From the NCBI GenBank assembly GCA_026636295.1, contig CP089458.1, positions 310,001 to 374,000 on the forward strand: DNA of 64,000 nucleotides, written 5' to 3'. The notes beneath the pieces were generated by a model, which ran no database searches, had not been told where the DNA came from, and saw only the letters and a program-made list of their open reading frames with translations. The stretch comes from Medakamo hakoo. Taxonomy: Eukaryota > Chlorophyta > Trebouxiophyceae > Coccomyxaceae. Of the stretch, positions 27,736 through 38,257 are shown piece by piece. Within the stretch, counting starts at the first letter, position 1; each line of letters starts with the position of its first letter. Made by a program: the position numbers and the translations under genes.

Positions 27736-27787
27736 AGGGAATGCTCTCGTTCCAAGGCCACAAAAGCTCCCGCTCTCAGCATTCCCT
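27736..27787. repeat. Perfect 10-bp inverted repeat in a convergent 3' region
   Basis: AGGGAATGCT at 27736-27745 and AGCATTCCCT at 27778-27787 are exact reverse complements separated by 32 nt. They lie between the REB1-like stop (27660) and the 5MP stop (27902), so either transcript could fold a stem-loop here. Confidence 0.7.
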
Positions 27788-27901
27788 CACCCCCACACTC
27801 ACCCCACCGCCGCCTGCGTGACGCCACTCCAACGCCCGCTGGCTCGAGCGGACGGGCGGCCGCGCCCACGCTCGAACACACATCTGCCGCTTTTTTTTGC
27901 G

Positions 27902-29634
27902 TCACTCCTCTTCCTCCGCTTCGTCCAACCACTTGATGAACGGTTCCAAGTCGCCGACAAAGATGTGGCGGCCCTTGGGCGCGGCGCCCTTGGTCGCCCA
28001 CCACCGGACGGCGTCCTCCGCGACCAGGTCGGCGTCGTACAACAGGCGCACGCACGTCCCAAACTGTTTCAGCAGCTTTGGGTTTTCGTAGCACCCGGCC
28101 TGGACGGCGCACAGCAGGGCGCCCTCCGCCCGGGCGGACGTCGTGAAGGCGGCGAGGAGCGGGGCGTACGCCCGCACGGCCTTGGCCAGGCCCGCCGCCA
28201 CCTGCTGGGCGGACCGGGCGGCGGTCGGGACGGTGGCCACGATCGACGGCCACACGACGCGCACCGCCGTCTGCGGCGGCACGCCCAGCTCCGTCGCCTT
28301 GGCCGCCACGGCCTCCACGACGTCCGGCACGGGGTGCGGCGGGTCCGCCGCCATCATCTCCCGCAGGGTGGCCGCCAGCTCGCCCACCGCCGCGTCGGCT
28401 TGCTGGCGCGCCTCGATGTCGACCAGGGGCTGCAGCCCCGCGGCCGACAGGTGGGCCGCCACGTCGGACGGCGCGCGCTTGCCCTGCGGGAACAGCTCCG
28501 CCACCCGGCCCGTCAGCTTGGCCTTGCGCAGGAGGGCGACCAGCTCTTCCGCGGGCTCGGTCGCCAGAAAGTCCTTGAAAAAGGCGGTGGCCCAGGCCAG
28601 GGACGCGCCCTTGGAGACGGCCCGGTCGTTCAGCAGGGGCAGCAGCACCGCGTCCGGCTGGGCGCCCAGCCGGGCGGCGAAGCACCGGGCCGCCGCCACG
28701 GCCGTGCGCTGGCGGGCGGCCTCATCGTAAAAGTCGACGCCGGCCGTCAGCTTGGCCAACGTCGCTTCCAGGCCCTTCACCAGGAAAGGGCGGCGGCGCA
28801 GCAGGGCGGTGAAGGCGTCTGTGTACGGCCCGACGCCCGCGTGCGTGGGCGGCGTCATGGGGCCCAGCAGGAAGCGGGGCAGGGCCTTGGACCCGGCCTT
28901 GGCGGCGGGCGCGGGCGGCGCGGGCGGCGCGCCCGGCGCGCCCGGCGGGGCCGTCGGCGCGGGCGCGGCCGCGGCGCTCCCGCCCGCGGCGGTCGCGCCG
29001 CCCGCGCCCATCCGCCCGCCCGCGAACAGGACTTCAAACAGGGTGTCGCCGTACCGGTTGAAGTCCAGGTCAGCGGCTTGCAGCGCGGGGAGGCCGGCGG
29101 CCAGCCAGGCTTCGCCCTCCTCGTCGCCGTCCTTGCGGGCGTCCTGTGTGTGTGGATGATGTGGGGTGTGGGGAGGAGGGGGTGGGTTGAAGCGCGTCGA
29201 GCGAGCGAGCGCCGCGCGAGAGAGCGCACTCGAGCCGACCGCGCACCTCAAAGATGGTCACCACCGCGTCCGCGAACGAGCCCGGGTCCAGGGCGACCTG
29301 GATGTTGCGCTTGCGCGTCTTGATGTTGACACCGCTGTTGTGGGGTGGGTGGCGGAGGTGGGGCGGAGGATGAGCGAGCCGAGGTCGATCGAGCAAGGCG
29401 CGGCAAGAGAGAGTTGGCCGCACATTTTCGCGTCCCAGCCCCGAGCTCCCGCTCCCAACGTACGCGAGGGTGGGCTTCTCCTCCTTGGTGCTGTGTGGAT
29501 GGATGTGGCGCCATGGGGGTTGGTGGAGGCGTGAGAGAGAGAGAGAGAGAGAGAAAGGGAGACGACAAGCTGCGGGCGACGCCGGCGGCGCCGGCAGAAG
29601 AAAAGGACGGCGTGCCCGCCGCAACGGACCTCAT
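27902..29634 (-). CDS. eIF5-mimic protein (BZW1/2-like, W2 domain)
   Basis: Four inferred exons (29630-29634, 29464-29490, 29247-29334, 27902-29143) give 453 aa. 5MP/BZW proteins resemble eIF5 and compete with it for eIF2 and eIF3, tightening start-codon choice. The spliced N-terminus reads MSTKEEKPTLAGVNIKTRKR, matching the plant family (KPTLGG..IKTRKRN). Further on come LDFNRYGDTLFEVLFAGG and the C-terminal MA3/W2 region, ending with the aromatic/acidic boxes DLEPFIKWLDEAEEEE. The first coding exon would be just ATGAG (5 nt), required to keep the frame with the next exon. Junctions use GTCCGT and GTACGT donors. The gene starts 218 bp from divergent MMS19. Confidence 0.85.
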
Positions 29635-29852
29635 GGCGCCTCGTTTCCTCTGGCTGAGAGTGGGTTCAAGTCAGCTGCTCACGGGAGAGGAAGATGGATG
29701 GAACAGGGAAAAGGCCGACTGTCGGCCGCGATGAACAACAGTAAGCAGGAGGGCCGAGCGACGGCGAGTGTCGTGAGTGATGCGAGTGCAAGAGCGAAAA
29801 ACTAGCTCTCTGCCCCTTCATTCCCAGCTTTTTTTCACTCGCGCTCCCAGTC
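29635..29852. promoter_or_regulatory. Divergent promoter region (5MP / MMS19)
   Basis: This 218-bp gap between divergent starts is AT-richer than surrounding coding sequence. No named motif was recognised. Confidence 0.4.
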
Positions 29853-32800
29853 ATGCCGGCCGACCTGGCGGCAGCCGCGGACGCGGCGCTGGCCCTACCC
29901 GACCCGGGCGGCGCGGCGGACGCCCTGATCGACGCGGCGCGGACCGCGGGAGGGGGGGCGGCCGAAGCGATGGTGCGTGTTGTTTTTTTGTTTTTTTCGA
30001 TGGGGGCAGGGCCGGTCACCCGCCCTCCGTGCGCCTTGCCTTGTGCCAGAAACGTAGAGCGCCGCACAAGGAGGGGTGGTGGTGGGGGAGGCTCATTCGA
30101 TTCACCTCCCCGTCACAGTTCACACGCACACCCCCCACCCCATTCGTGCGCGCCGCCTCTGCAGGTCGCCGCCTTTGCGCCCGCCCTGACGTCCGCCGCC
30201 GACCCGGCCCGCCGCGCCGCCGCGACCGCCGCCCTCGCCAGGGCCTGGACGGACGCGCCTGACTTGCTGAGCAGCCAAACCGCGCTGTCAGCGGCGGCGG
30301 GCTTCCTGACGGAGCGCCTCAGCGACGGGCCCTCAGCGCGCGCGGCCGCGACGGGGCTGGCCGCGCTCGCCGCCCGCCTGCCCCCGCCCGCCGCCGTGGA
30401 AGCGGCGGCCGCCCTCGCCACCCTCACCCTGGCTGACGCTCGTTCCCTACCACGCACAGAGCGGGAGGCCGGGCTGAAAGCGTTCGTGGAGCTGTTGCAC
30501 GCGCCGGCGGCGGGCGCTGCCATCGTGGCGTCGGGCCGGGTCGACCCGCTCGCCGCGGCCGCGGCCGCCGCCGACGGCGAGCGCGACCCGCGGTGCTTGT
30601 TGCTGGCCTTCAAGGCCATGGCGTCCGCGGCCCGCCTGGCCTCCGCTGAGGCCAAAAAAGGCGGCGACGCGCGCGACAACGCCGGCGCCGCCTGCCTACG
30701 GGCGTCGGGCGCGGAGGCGGTGGACGTGCTGTCGTGCTACTTCCCTATCGTCTTTTCCCCTCCGCCTGGCGGGGGGCCCGCGCCCATCGCGCGGTCCGAC
30801 CTGGTGGACGCTGTGCAGGACGCGTTACTGGCCGCGCCGGAGCTGGGCGCGCACTCTGTGCCGCTGGCGGCGGAAAAATTGATCGCTGCCAGTGAGGGCG
30901 GTGGCGGGCCGGACGACCCGGCCTGTGGCCCCGCCGCCCGCCGCGACGCGGGCGCTCTCTTGGCCGGCGCCGCCGCCGCTTGGGGGGCGGACGCTGTAGC
31001 TACTGCCTTGCCGGACGTGTGGGCGGCCCTGGTGCGGGCGGTGGCCCGAGGGGAGGCCGAAAGCGACGGCGCGGGCCCGGCGGTCGCGGCCGCGACGGGG
31101 CGTGCGCCGGCGCCGACGACGGCCGCGGCCGCGGCGGCGTCGGCTGACGCGGCGTCCGCCGCGGCGGATGCGGCGGCCACCATCACGGCCTTGGCCCGGT
31201 CCAACCCGCACCTGGCGGCCGACCTGGCTGCTCGGGCGACCGCCGATGGCCTGGTCGTCGGCGGCCTGGTGCCGGCGCTGAAAGCGACCGCACCCGCCCT
31301 TGCGCGCGGCGTCGCCGGCCGCGCGGCCGCGGGCGCCGCCCTGCTCGCCGCCGTCGGCGCGGCGGGCCCGGCCGCTTTCAAGGCGGCGGTGGGCCCCGTC
31401 CTGGACGACGTCGTGGCGGGTGTGGAAGCGCAGGCAGTGGAAGGAGGGGAGGGCGGCGTGCCGCCGCCCGCGGCCGCGGCGTCCGCGGCCGCCGCGCTGG
31501 TGGGCGCGGCCGCGTCTGCGTCCGCGGCCGCCCGCCCGCCCGCGTCTGACGACCTCCTCGCCGGCGCCGGCCCACGCCTGCTGGCCGCGGCTTTGACGCC
31601 GTCGCCCTCACCCTCCACGTCCGCGGCCCGGGCCCGGCTTGCGGGCGCCCTGCTGGCCGTCGTGCCGCTGGCCGCGGTGGGGCTGCGACCGCCCGCGGCC
31701 GCGGCCGCGGGCGCGTCCCTCGCCGCCGCCGCCTCTTCCTCCGCCGCCGTCGACGCCTGCGTCGTGGGCGCGGCGCGAGCGGCCTTGGCGCGTGCTGGGC
31801 CGGACGCCCTGACCGCAGCAGCACCAGCGCTGTGGTCCGCCGCGACGGCGACCCCTGCGCCGGCCGTCTCGCCCGCGCGCGCGGCCGCCGCGCTGCGCCG
31901 CCTGGCCGCCACCTCGCCCGCCGGCGCGGACGCTGCCTTGGCCGCCGCCGCGGCAGCCGTGAAGAAGGACGGGTACGGTGATGAGAGCGATGTACGCTCT
32001 GCCGCCCGCCTGGCCCGGGCCCTGGCGTCCGTCGCAGCGGGCGGGCGCCACCTGGGGCAGGGTGCTGCCACGGCCGCGGCCGCGCTTGCGCTGGTCGACG
32101 CCGCTGCCGCCGCCATGCGCCCGCCCGGTCGCCCGCCCCACCCGGCCGTCGTGCATGCAGCAGCAGCTGTAGCTCACGGCGCGGCCGCGGCCGTGGCCGA
32201 AGACCAGACCGGGCCCCTGGCGGGCGCGGCGGCGTCGGCGCTGAGTTGTGCGGCGCGCGCGCCGACCGGCACGCCGCCCGCGGCTGCCGTCCCCGCCGCC
32301 GCCCTGGCCGGCCTGCCGCCGAGCGCTTTCCCGCCGGGCGGGTGTGGCGGGCTATTGAGCGATCTTTTGACGACCTGCGCCCGGTCCGACATGGGCTTTG
32401 TGGCGGTGGCCACGGGCGCGGCGGCGGCGGGCGTGGTCGCCGCGTGGGCGGGCGACGGCGGCACCGACCTCGCCGCCCGGGCCGCGCCCGTCCTGGCCGC
32501 CGCGGCCGCGGGCTCGCCTCCCGCCCTCACCGCCGCGGCCTGGCTGGCGCACGGCTGCGCCGCGGGTGGGAGGCCGCCGACCGAGTGGTTGCCGGCCCTG
32601 GCGCCGGCCGTGGGCGTGGTGAGCGATGGTGGTGGATGGAGCGACGCGGCCGTGGCCGCGGCCGCGTCCGGCTTCCGCACCCTGCTGGCCGGCGCGGCGT
32701 GGGGTCCGCCTGGCGAGGGAGGCGGAGACGAGGAGGAGGAGGAGGAGGCGGAGGAGGGCGACGACGGCGACCCCCGTCCCCCGCCTCCGCCGTCGGCCCT

Positions 32801-33405
32801 GGCCCTGCGCCCGTCCATCCCGCGCCCACCGCCCCGCGCGGTCGCCCCTGTGGCGCCAGCGCGCGCTCGGCGCCGCACTGGCCCGCCTGCTTGAGGTGAG
32901 CGAACCCCGGCCCAGCGGTTGGACGGCGGCTCTAGTGGCCCTGGCTGCCGCGGCGCCGCCGGCCGCCCTGGTGGAAGCGGCGGCCGCGGCCGGCGGGGCG
33001 GGCGTCGGCCTCGCGCGCGCGCTCGCGGCCGCGCCGTCCGCCCTGCTCGCGCCCGCCGCCCGCCCGCCGCCGCCCGCCCTGGAGGCCGCGGCCGCGGCCC
33101 TGGGCGTGCTGTTTGCTTCTCCACGCGGCGCGGCGGCCCTGGGCGCCGCCGGCGCCGACGCCGTCGCGGCCGCGCTGGCCGGCCTGGCGGCCGCCGCGAC
33201 GGGCGCGCGCTCTGCCGCCGCGCGGGCCGCCGCCCTCGCGGCCCTCGCCGCCGCGCCGCGCACGCTGCCGTGGCGGGACTGCCACCCAGCGCGCAAAGCC
33301 GTCGTGGCCGCGGCGGTGGCGGCGTGCGACGACGGGCGGCGGGCTGTGAGGGCCGCGGCGGTGGGGGCGAGGGCCGAGTGGGACGCGGCCGCCGGGGGCG
33401 GGTAA
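29853..33405 (+). CDS. MMS19: MMS19 cytosolic Fe-S assembly/DNA-repair adaptor
   Basis: Exon 29853-29972, then from 30165 to the stop at 33405, about 1,100 aa of HEAT-like helices. MMS19 is the targeting subunit of the cytosolic iron-sulfur complex that loads clusters onto DNA polymerases and helicases such as XPD. Recognisable points are the N-terminal VAAFAPALTSAADPARR block, FLTERLSDGPSARAAATGL, the signature VDVLSCYFPIVFSPPP, and the C-terminal CHPARKAVVAAAVAACDDG followed by RRAVRAAAVGARAEW. The reading frame changes between about 32,700 and 32,860. A grammatical GT-AG intron (32619-32859, 241 nt) restores frame but removes sequence that looks coding; a one-base sequence error or real indel is the alternative. 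Ala content is extreme. Confidence 0.85.
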
Positions 33406-33516
33406 GGGGGGGGGGAGGGGAGGGGGGGGCGTCTGTCCTGTTGCACGAGGTGCGGCCCTCCCGCTCCCACCCCATGTCATCCCATGCACCTCCCCCTCCG
33501 CCTCCGCCCTTCCTCC

Positions 33517-34854
33517 TCAGCGCTCCTTCTTGGCCGACGACGGCCCCCCGCCCCGGGCCTCGCGCTCCACCTTCTTGTAGTACCGCGCCCGCAACCACTC
33601 GTGGAAGGACAGGAGGTAGGCGTTGGTCACGGCCAGCGGCAGTTTGGACACGGCGCCCCACATGAGGCCGTGGTACCAGTACGGCACGGACGTGGGCTCG
33701 TACCCGATGTGCCGCGCCGCGGACGCCGCCCAGACCGCGGGCGACGGCGCGTCCAGCGTCGGCTTGCGGATCTTGGACATCTTCGTCGCGACGTACGCGG
33801 GCGCCTGGTTCTGGACGGACACGCCCCACGCCTTGCACTCCAGGTCCAGGGACCGGGCGAACATGTCGACGTACGCCTTGGTGCCCGCGTACACGGCGTA
33901 CAGCGGCCCCGACGGCGCGACCGTGGCGGCGGCGGAGCCGATGCAGACGACCGCGCCGCGGCGCCGCGACTTCATGCCGGGGAGGACGGCCTTGGTCATG
34001 TAGTTGGTCGCCTGCACGTTGATGGCGATGAGCGCGTCGATGGTGGCGTCGTCCAGGGCGTCGTAATACTCGGCGTGGTCATAGGACAGGCCGACATTGT
34101 TGACGAGGACGCCGACGTCGCGGGGGCCGACGGCCGCCGCGACGCGCGGCGCCCATGCGGCCGGCGGGGTGGCCCCAAAGTCGATGGCCAGCGTCTCGGT
34201 TTCGACGCCGTACTTGGAGGAGATCTCGGCCGCCGCGGCCTTGAGCTTGGCCTCCGTGCGGGAGATGAGCAGGATGTTGAGGCCTGGCGGGTGGAGGGTG
34301 GGGACGGGGGGAGGGGCGTGGGCGTGGGCGTGGGTTGTTGTTGGGGCGGGAGGGACGCGCGCGCGCGCGCCGCGCCGCGCGCCCGCCCCCGCCTCTCCTT
34401 ACCTTTCTTGGCCAGGACGTCGGCGTAGGCGCGGCCAATGCCATCCGTCGCGCCCGTGACGACGGCCCAGGAGCCTGGATCGAGGAGGTGGGGGGCAGTG
34501 GGGGGTGAGTGTGTGTGCGGCGGGAGGGGGGAGAGACGGACGCTGCGCGGCGACACCGAATTGAGCGGCGCCCCCATCGCGCCCGTTTTTCGGGGCGCCG
34601 CGCCCGCCCCTTGCGCCGCATCGTTCCCCCCTCCCCACAGACACCAGCGCATCACGGACAAGCCTACTCCCTATCCCCCACGCCACCAACTCACCCAGCT
34701 TAGCCAGGTCCTTGCCAGGGCGCAAGAAATAGGTCCACACGCCGCGCAGGACGCGCAGCACCGCGCCCACGGCCACAATGCCGCCGATGAGCGTGAGCAT
34801 GGACACCGTGCACGCGCCGTGCGGAGTTTTGGACAGAATGCGGACGTCGAGCAT
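33517..34854 (-). CDS. KCR1: Very-long-chain 3-oxoacyl-CoA reductase (KCR)
   Basis: Exons 34695-34854, 34403-34474 and 33517-34283 give 332 aa. KCR is the NADPH-dependent reductase of the ER fatty-acid elongase, reducing 3-ketoacyl-CoA in very-long-chain synthesis. An N-terminal membrane segment (GGIVAVGAVLRVLRGVW) precedes the short-chain dehydrogenase domain. Cofactor motif TGATDGIG is near residue 62, followed by LVNNVGLSY and the catalytic triad Ser194 (CIGSAA), Tyr209 and Lys213 (YAGTK). The plant-like tail VATKMSKIRKPTLDAPSP and the C-terminal KKER lysine-rich end agree with ER retention. It is closest to the plant KCR1 and animal HSD17B12 group. The start is 244 bp from the divergent AP2 gene. 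Confidence 0.93.
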
Positions 34855-35098
34855 TGCGTTCCAGAGAGGTCGAGGGCGTGGAGGGGCGGGGCAAGAAAAA
34901 AAACCAGAGGAGAGAGAGAGAGAGAGAGACGCACGTCTGGGGAGAGAGAGAGAAAGTGAGGCTCTCCCTCTCCAGACCCGCCAACCCGCCCACCCTCCCC
35001 AGCCCGCCCTTCTCCTGTGGTGTCGGTCCGTCCCGCCGCGTCCCGCGCCACCGTCCCTCTCATCCACCCACCCACACCCTCCCCCGTGCGCCACGACA
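34855..35098. promoter_or_regulatory. Divergent promoter region (KCR / AP2 factor) with GA repeats
   Basis: This 244-bp gap contains GA dinucleotide runs near 34911-34929 and 34940-34954. GA/CT repeats near starts are known promoter elements in plants, but a role here is only inferred. Confidence 0.45.
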
Positions 35099-35487
35099 AT
35101 GGACCCGCTGCACTGGGCCCCAGGTCAGGCTGAGAGTGGGGCGGCGTGCGCGCGCGCGCGCTGCCTCTCCCTCCCCCCACCGGCCGAACCGCCCACCCCC
35201 CCACCCAGCCGCCCTTTCTTCCATCGCACGCCCCGCCCCGCCCACCCACCCCCTCACACCAGGCCCGGCCCCGCCGCTGGCCCTGCCCGGCGAACCCGAC
35301 GACGCGCACGTCGCCGCCCTGCTCCGCTCCCTGAGCGGCGGCCGCCTGGGCAGCGGCGGCAGCAGCCTGGGCGGGCCGCCGCCGCCCTCTGGCAGCGGCG
35401 CCGGCGCCGGCAGCGGCAGCGGCCGCGGCGGCGTCAGCGGCGGCGGCGGCGGCGGCCTTGCCTGGCTGTGGGGCAGTGACGGCGGCA

Positions 35488-35519
<32 letters not shown>

Positions 35520-37147
35520 GCGGCCGCGTCCCCGGCGGCCTCCCCCACCGGCGGCGCGCCGCCGCCCTTTTTTGGTGGGCACGCCTCCTTCCTCTGCTCG
35601 TCCGGCTCGGGCGGCGGCGGCGCCAACGCCGCGCCCCCGCCCCCGCCGCCGCCACCGCCACCAGCCGAACAGCAGCAGCAGGAGGAGCAGCAGCAGCGAC
35701 CGCCGCCGCCCTCCATCCTGCCCCCACGCCGCGGGCGCGGCCGGCCGCGCAAGCGGGCCGACGACGACCCCTGGCCGGCCCCGCCACCCCGCGCCGGCGG
35801 CGGGGCCAAGAAAAAGCCGGCGTCGCCGCCCCACCCCAAGACGCCGCGAAAGCGCGCCCGCAGCGCTGGTAGAGATGACGACGGTGGCCTGCCGGCGGAG
35901 GCGGCGCCGGCGCCGGCCGTGCCCGTCGCGGCGGCGGCGGCCGTGCAGGCGTCCGGCGGCGCGCCCGCCCCCCCGCCCGCCGCCGACGGGGGCAAGCCAC
36001 CGAACAAGCGCCGGGGCGTCAAGCGCCCCGTGGGGCCGGACGGCAAGCCGCCGCCCACGTCGTCCCAGTACCGCGGCGTCAGCCTGCACCGGTGCGTTGT
36101 GTGCGGGCGTGGGCGTGGGCGTGGGCGTGGGCGGGCGCGACTCCCAAGCCGTCCACACACCACCCGTTGGTTTTTTCTTTTTCCCTCTCACCCCCTTTTC
36201 CCCCTGTTCCCTCTCTCAACACACGACGCGCCACGTCACGTGGCGACAGCCTGACGAAGCGGTGGGAAGCGTCCATGTGGTTGGGCGGCAAGCAGGTCTA
36301 CCTGGGCGGCTTTGAGAGCGAGCGGGAAGCGGCGGCCGCGTACGACATCGGCGCCCTGGCGTGCAAGGCGCGAAGGGTGGACGGGAGGGGGGGGGGCGGG
36401 AGTGGATGGGGGTGGGCCCTCACCCCCACTCACGACGACACTCCCCCCACCCCCCACCCCCCCACCCAACACGACGACGACAGGGCCCCGACCGGGCCAA
36501 GCCCAACTTCCCTCCCGAAATGTACACCGCCGAACTGGCGGCCTTTGAGGGCCAGGACCACGTGCGTTTTCGGGGCGGGCGGAGGGGGGGACGGCCACAG
36601 CCCCGCGGCCCCCCCTTCTTTTTTTTTCCGGACCCCGCGCGCGCCATGTGTGCCCTCAAAACCTCTGCACCCCCCCCCCCTCCTCACTCAGGACGCCGTC
36701 ATCGCCCACGTCCGCCGCCGGTCACCCGCCTTTGCCCGGGGCGCTTCCCCCTTCCGCGGCGTGTCGGGCGCGCCCGGCCGGTGGGAAGCCCGCATCGGCG
36801 CGCTGCGCGGCCGCAAGAACGTCGCGCTCGGCATTTTTCCGGCGGAGGACGACGCGGCGCGCGCGTACGACCGGGCCCTGCTCGCCGGCCGTGGCCGCAC
36901 GGCCAAGACCAACTTCCCGGTGGCGGACTATGACGCCGAGATCGCGGCGGCCGACGCGGCGGCGGCGGCGGCGGCGGCGGCCGTGCGCGCGCGCACCCGC
37001 GGCGGCCCCCAGGCGGTCGAGGCCGCGCGCGCGGCGGCGGCCGCCGCCGCCGCTGCGGCGGCCGTCCGCCCCCCACCGCCCGCGCCGCTGGGTGGGGGGC
37101 CGACCGTGGACGAGCTGCGGGCGGGGCTGCGCCGCCGGGAAGGGTGA
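35099..37147 (+). CDS. Double-AP2-domain transcription factor (AP2/ANT type)
   Basis: Five inferred exons (35099-35123, 35263-36091, 36250-36376, 36484-36561, 36692-37147) give 504 aa. The first AP2 domain (about 276-345) reads SQYRGVSLHR, then WEASMWLGGKQVYLGGF and EREAAAAYDIGAL; the second (about 372-432) reads SPFRGVSGAPGRWEARIG and EDDAARAYDRALL. The linker between them, with VRRRSPAFARGAS, matches the AINTEGUMENTA-type linker and places it in the AP2 family rather than single-domain ERF. The N-terminal half is Gly/Ser, Pro and Gln-rich with basic PRKRA and KKKP clusters that can serve as nuclear signals and an AT-hook-like GRGRPRKR. Splice sites fall inside both the first AP2 domain and the linker. 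Confidence 0.92.
35485..35520 (+). repeat. (GGC)n run encoding polyglycine in the AP2 gene
   Basis: A near-perfect GGC run encodes about nine consecutive glycines in the disordered N-terminal half. A smaller Gly run lies just upstream at about 35433-35456. Confidence 0.85.
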
Positions 37148-37280
37148 TGGAGAGGCAAAGGGCGGGGGGGGGGGGGAGGTTGACCGGTGGGTGTGTGTTG
37201 TGCACGCTGTGTTCCCCATTCCCCACCCCCCACCTTTTTTTTTTCGACTGCCCCCCCACACCTTTTTTTTTCTTTCGTGT

Positions 37281-38174
37281 CTACACGAGCTCGTCCTCCT
37301 CGCGCCCCCGCCAGTACAGCGCCCCGTAGTCCAAACACAGCTCCTCCCCAGGTCCAATGTCCCGGCTCGCGTACAGGTCGACGCGCCGCGCCGCCCGGCG
37401 CGTGACGCGGCGCACGTTGGCCCGGCCGAGCGCCTCGCGCCCGTGGTTGATGTGGCAGGGGCTGAACACGGACGTGTCGGCCGCCCGGCCCGCTCCGTCG
37501 ACCGTCCACGTCCGGTCAATGCGCATGCAATAGTCTGCCGCCCCGCCGGTCGCGCCGTACCGGGCCCAGAAGGCGGCCTCGTCCAGCAGTTCGCCCTCGT
37601 ACGTCCCCACCCACGCGCCCGCGGGGATGGGCGCCGTGGCAAACGCGCCGTTGCCGCGGTCGGGCGTGGGGCGGACGGCGATGGAGGGGCGGGCGTCCGG
37701 GCGGCCGGCCGGGTGGGCGGCCCTGTCGTACGGCGGCACGATGTCGACGTGCAGGCCTTCCGCGTCGGCGGCCAGGACGAGGCGGTCGCCCAACGCGGCG
37801 GCCGCGGCCGCGGCGCCGAGACCCGCGGCCGCGGCCGCGGCCGCGGCGGCGGGCGCGACCCAGGCCGGCGGGGGTGGCAGCACGCCCGTGAGCAGAGCTG
37901 CCGTCAACCCAGCGGTCAGCAGGCCGCCCGAGGCGGCCAGGCCGGCGGTCCGGGCGGCCCGGGCGGCCGCGATGGCAGGGGGGGGAGGCCGCGGCGCGGC
38001 GGGGCGGCCGTCTCCGTCGCCGGCCGCCGCGCGCGGCCTTGCCGGGGGGCGGGCTCGCCTCCTCTGCGGCGCCGGCACCGCCGACCGCACGGGCCGGGAC
38101 CTCGCGGCCCACATGCGAGAGGGCCGGCCGGCTGACGCCGCAGGCGAAGGCCGGCCCCTGGGCGCGGCCTGCAA
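37281..38174 (-). CDS. SET-domain protein with hydrophobic N-terminal region
   Basis: Single exon, 297 aa. The SET domain (about 168-288) shows GNGAFATAPIPAGAWVGTYEGEL, DYCMRID, the SPCHINHG substitute for the usual NHxC cofactor motif (Asn243, His244), and ELCLDYG with the catalytic-type Tyr283. It is therefore a predicted lysine methyltransferase, in the group of short SET proteins without pre-SET. The N-terminal 75 residues are Arg/Pro/Ala-rich, like a plastid transit peptide, and about 76-128 is strongly hydrophobic Ala/Leu/Gly, enough for one or two membrane helices. Substrate and location are unknown. There is no post-SET CxCx4C at the end. The start codon choice is the first ATG of the frame. 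Confidence 0.8.
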   Translation of the reverse strand: MQAAPRGRPSPAASAGRPSRMWAARSRPVRSAVPAPQRRRARPPARPRAAAGDGDGRPAAPRPPPPAIAAARAARTAGLAASGGLLTAGLTAALLTGVLPPPPAWVAPAAAAAAAAAGLGAAAAAAALGDRLVLAADAEGLHVDIVPPYDRAAHPAGRPDARPSIAVRPTPDRGNGAFATAPIPAGAWVGTYEGELLDEAAFWARYGATGGAADYCMRIDRTWTVDGAGRAADTSVFSPCHINHGREALGRANVRRVTRRAARRVDLYASRDIGPGEELCLDYGALYWRGREEDELV

Positions 38175-38257
38175 AAAGGAATCGGGGTTTGTGCCGCGCG
38201 CGCGAGGGGGGGACGCGCATACAACCCCGCACCGTCAGTGCGCTCCATAGCAAATGC

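Noticed and set aside
29650-29690. Possible tRNA B-box (GGTTCAAGTC)
   Set aside because: No matching A-box or cloverleaf could be formed around it.
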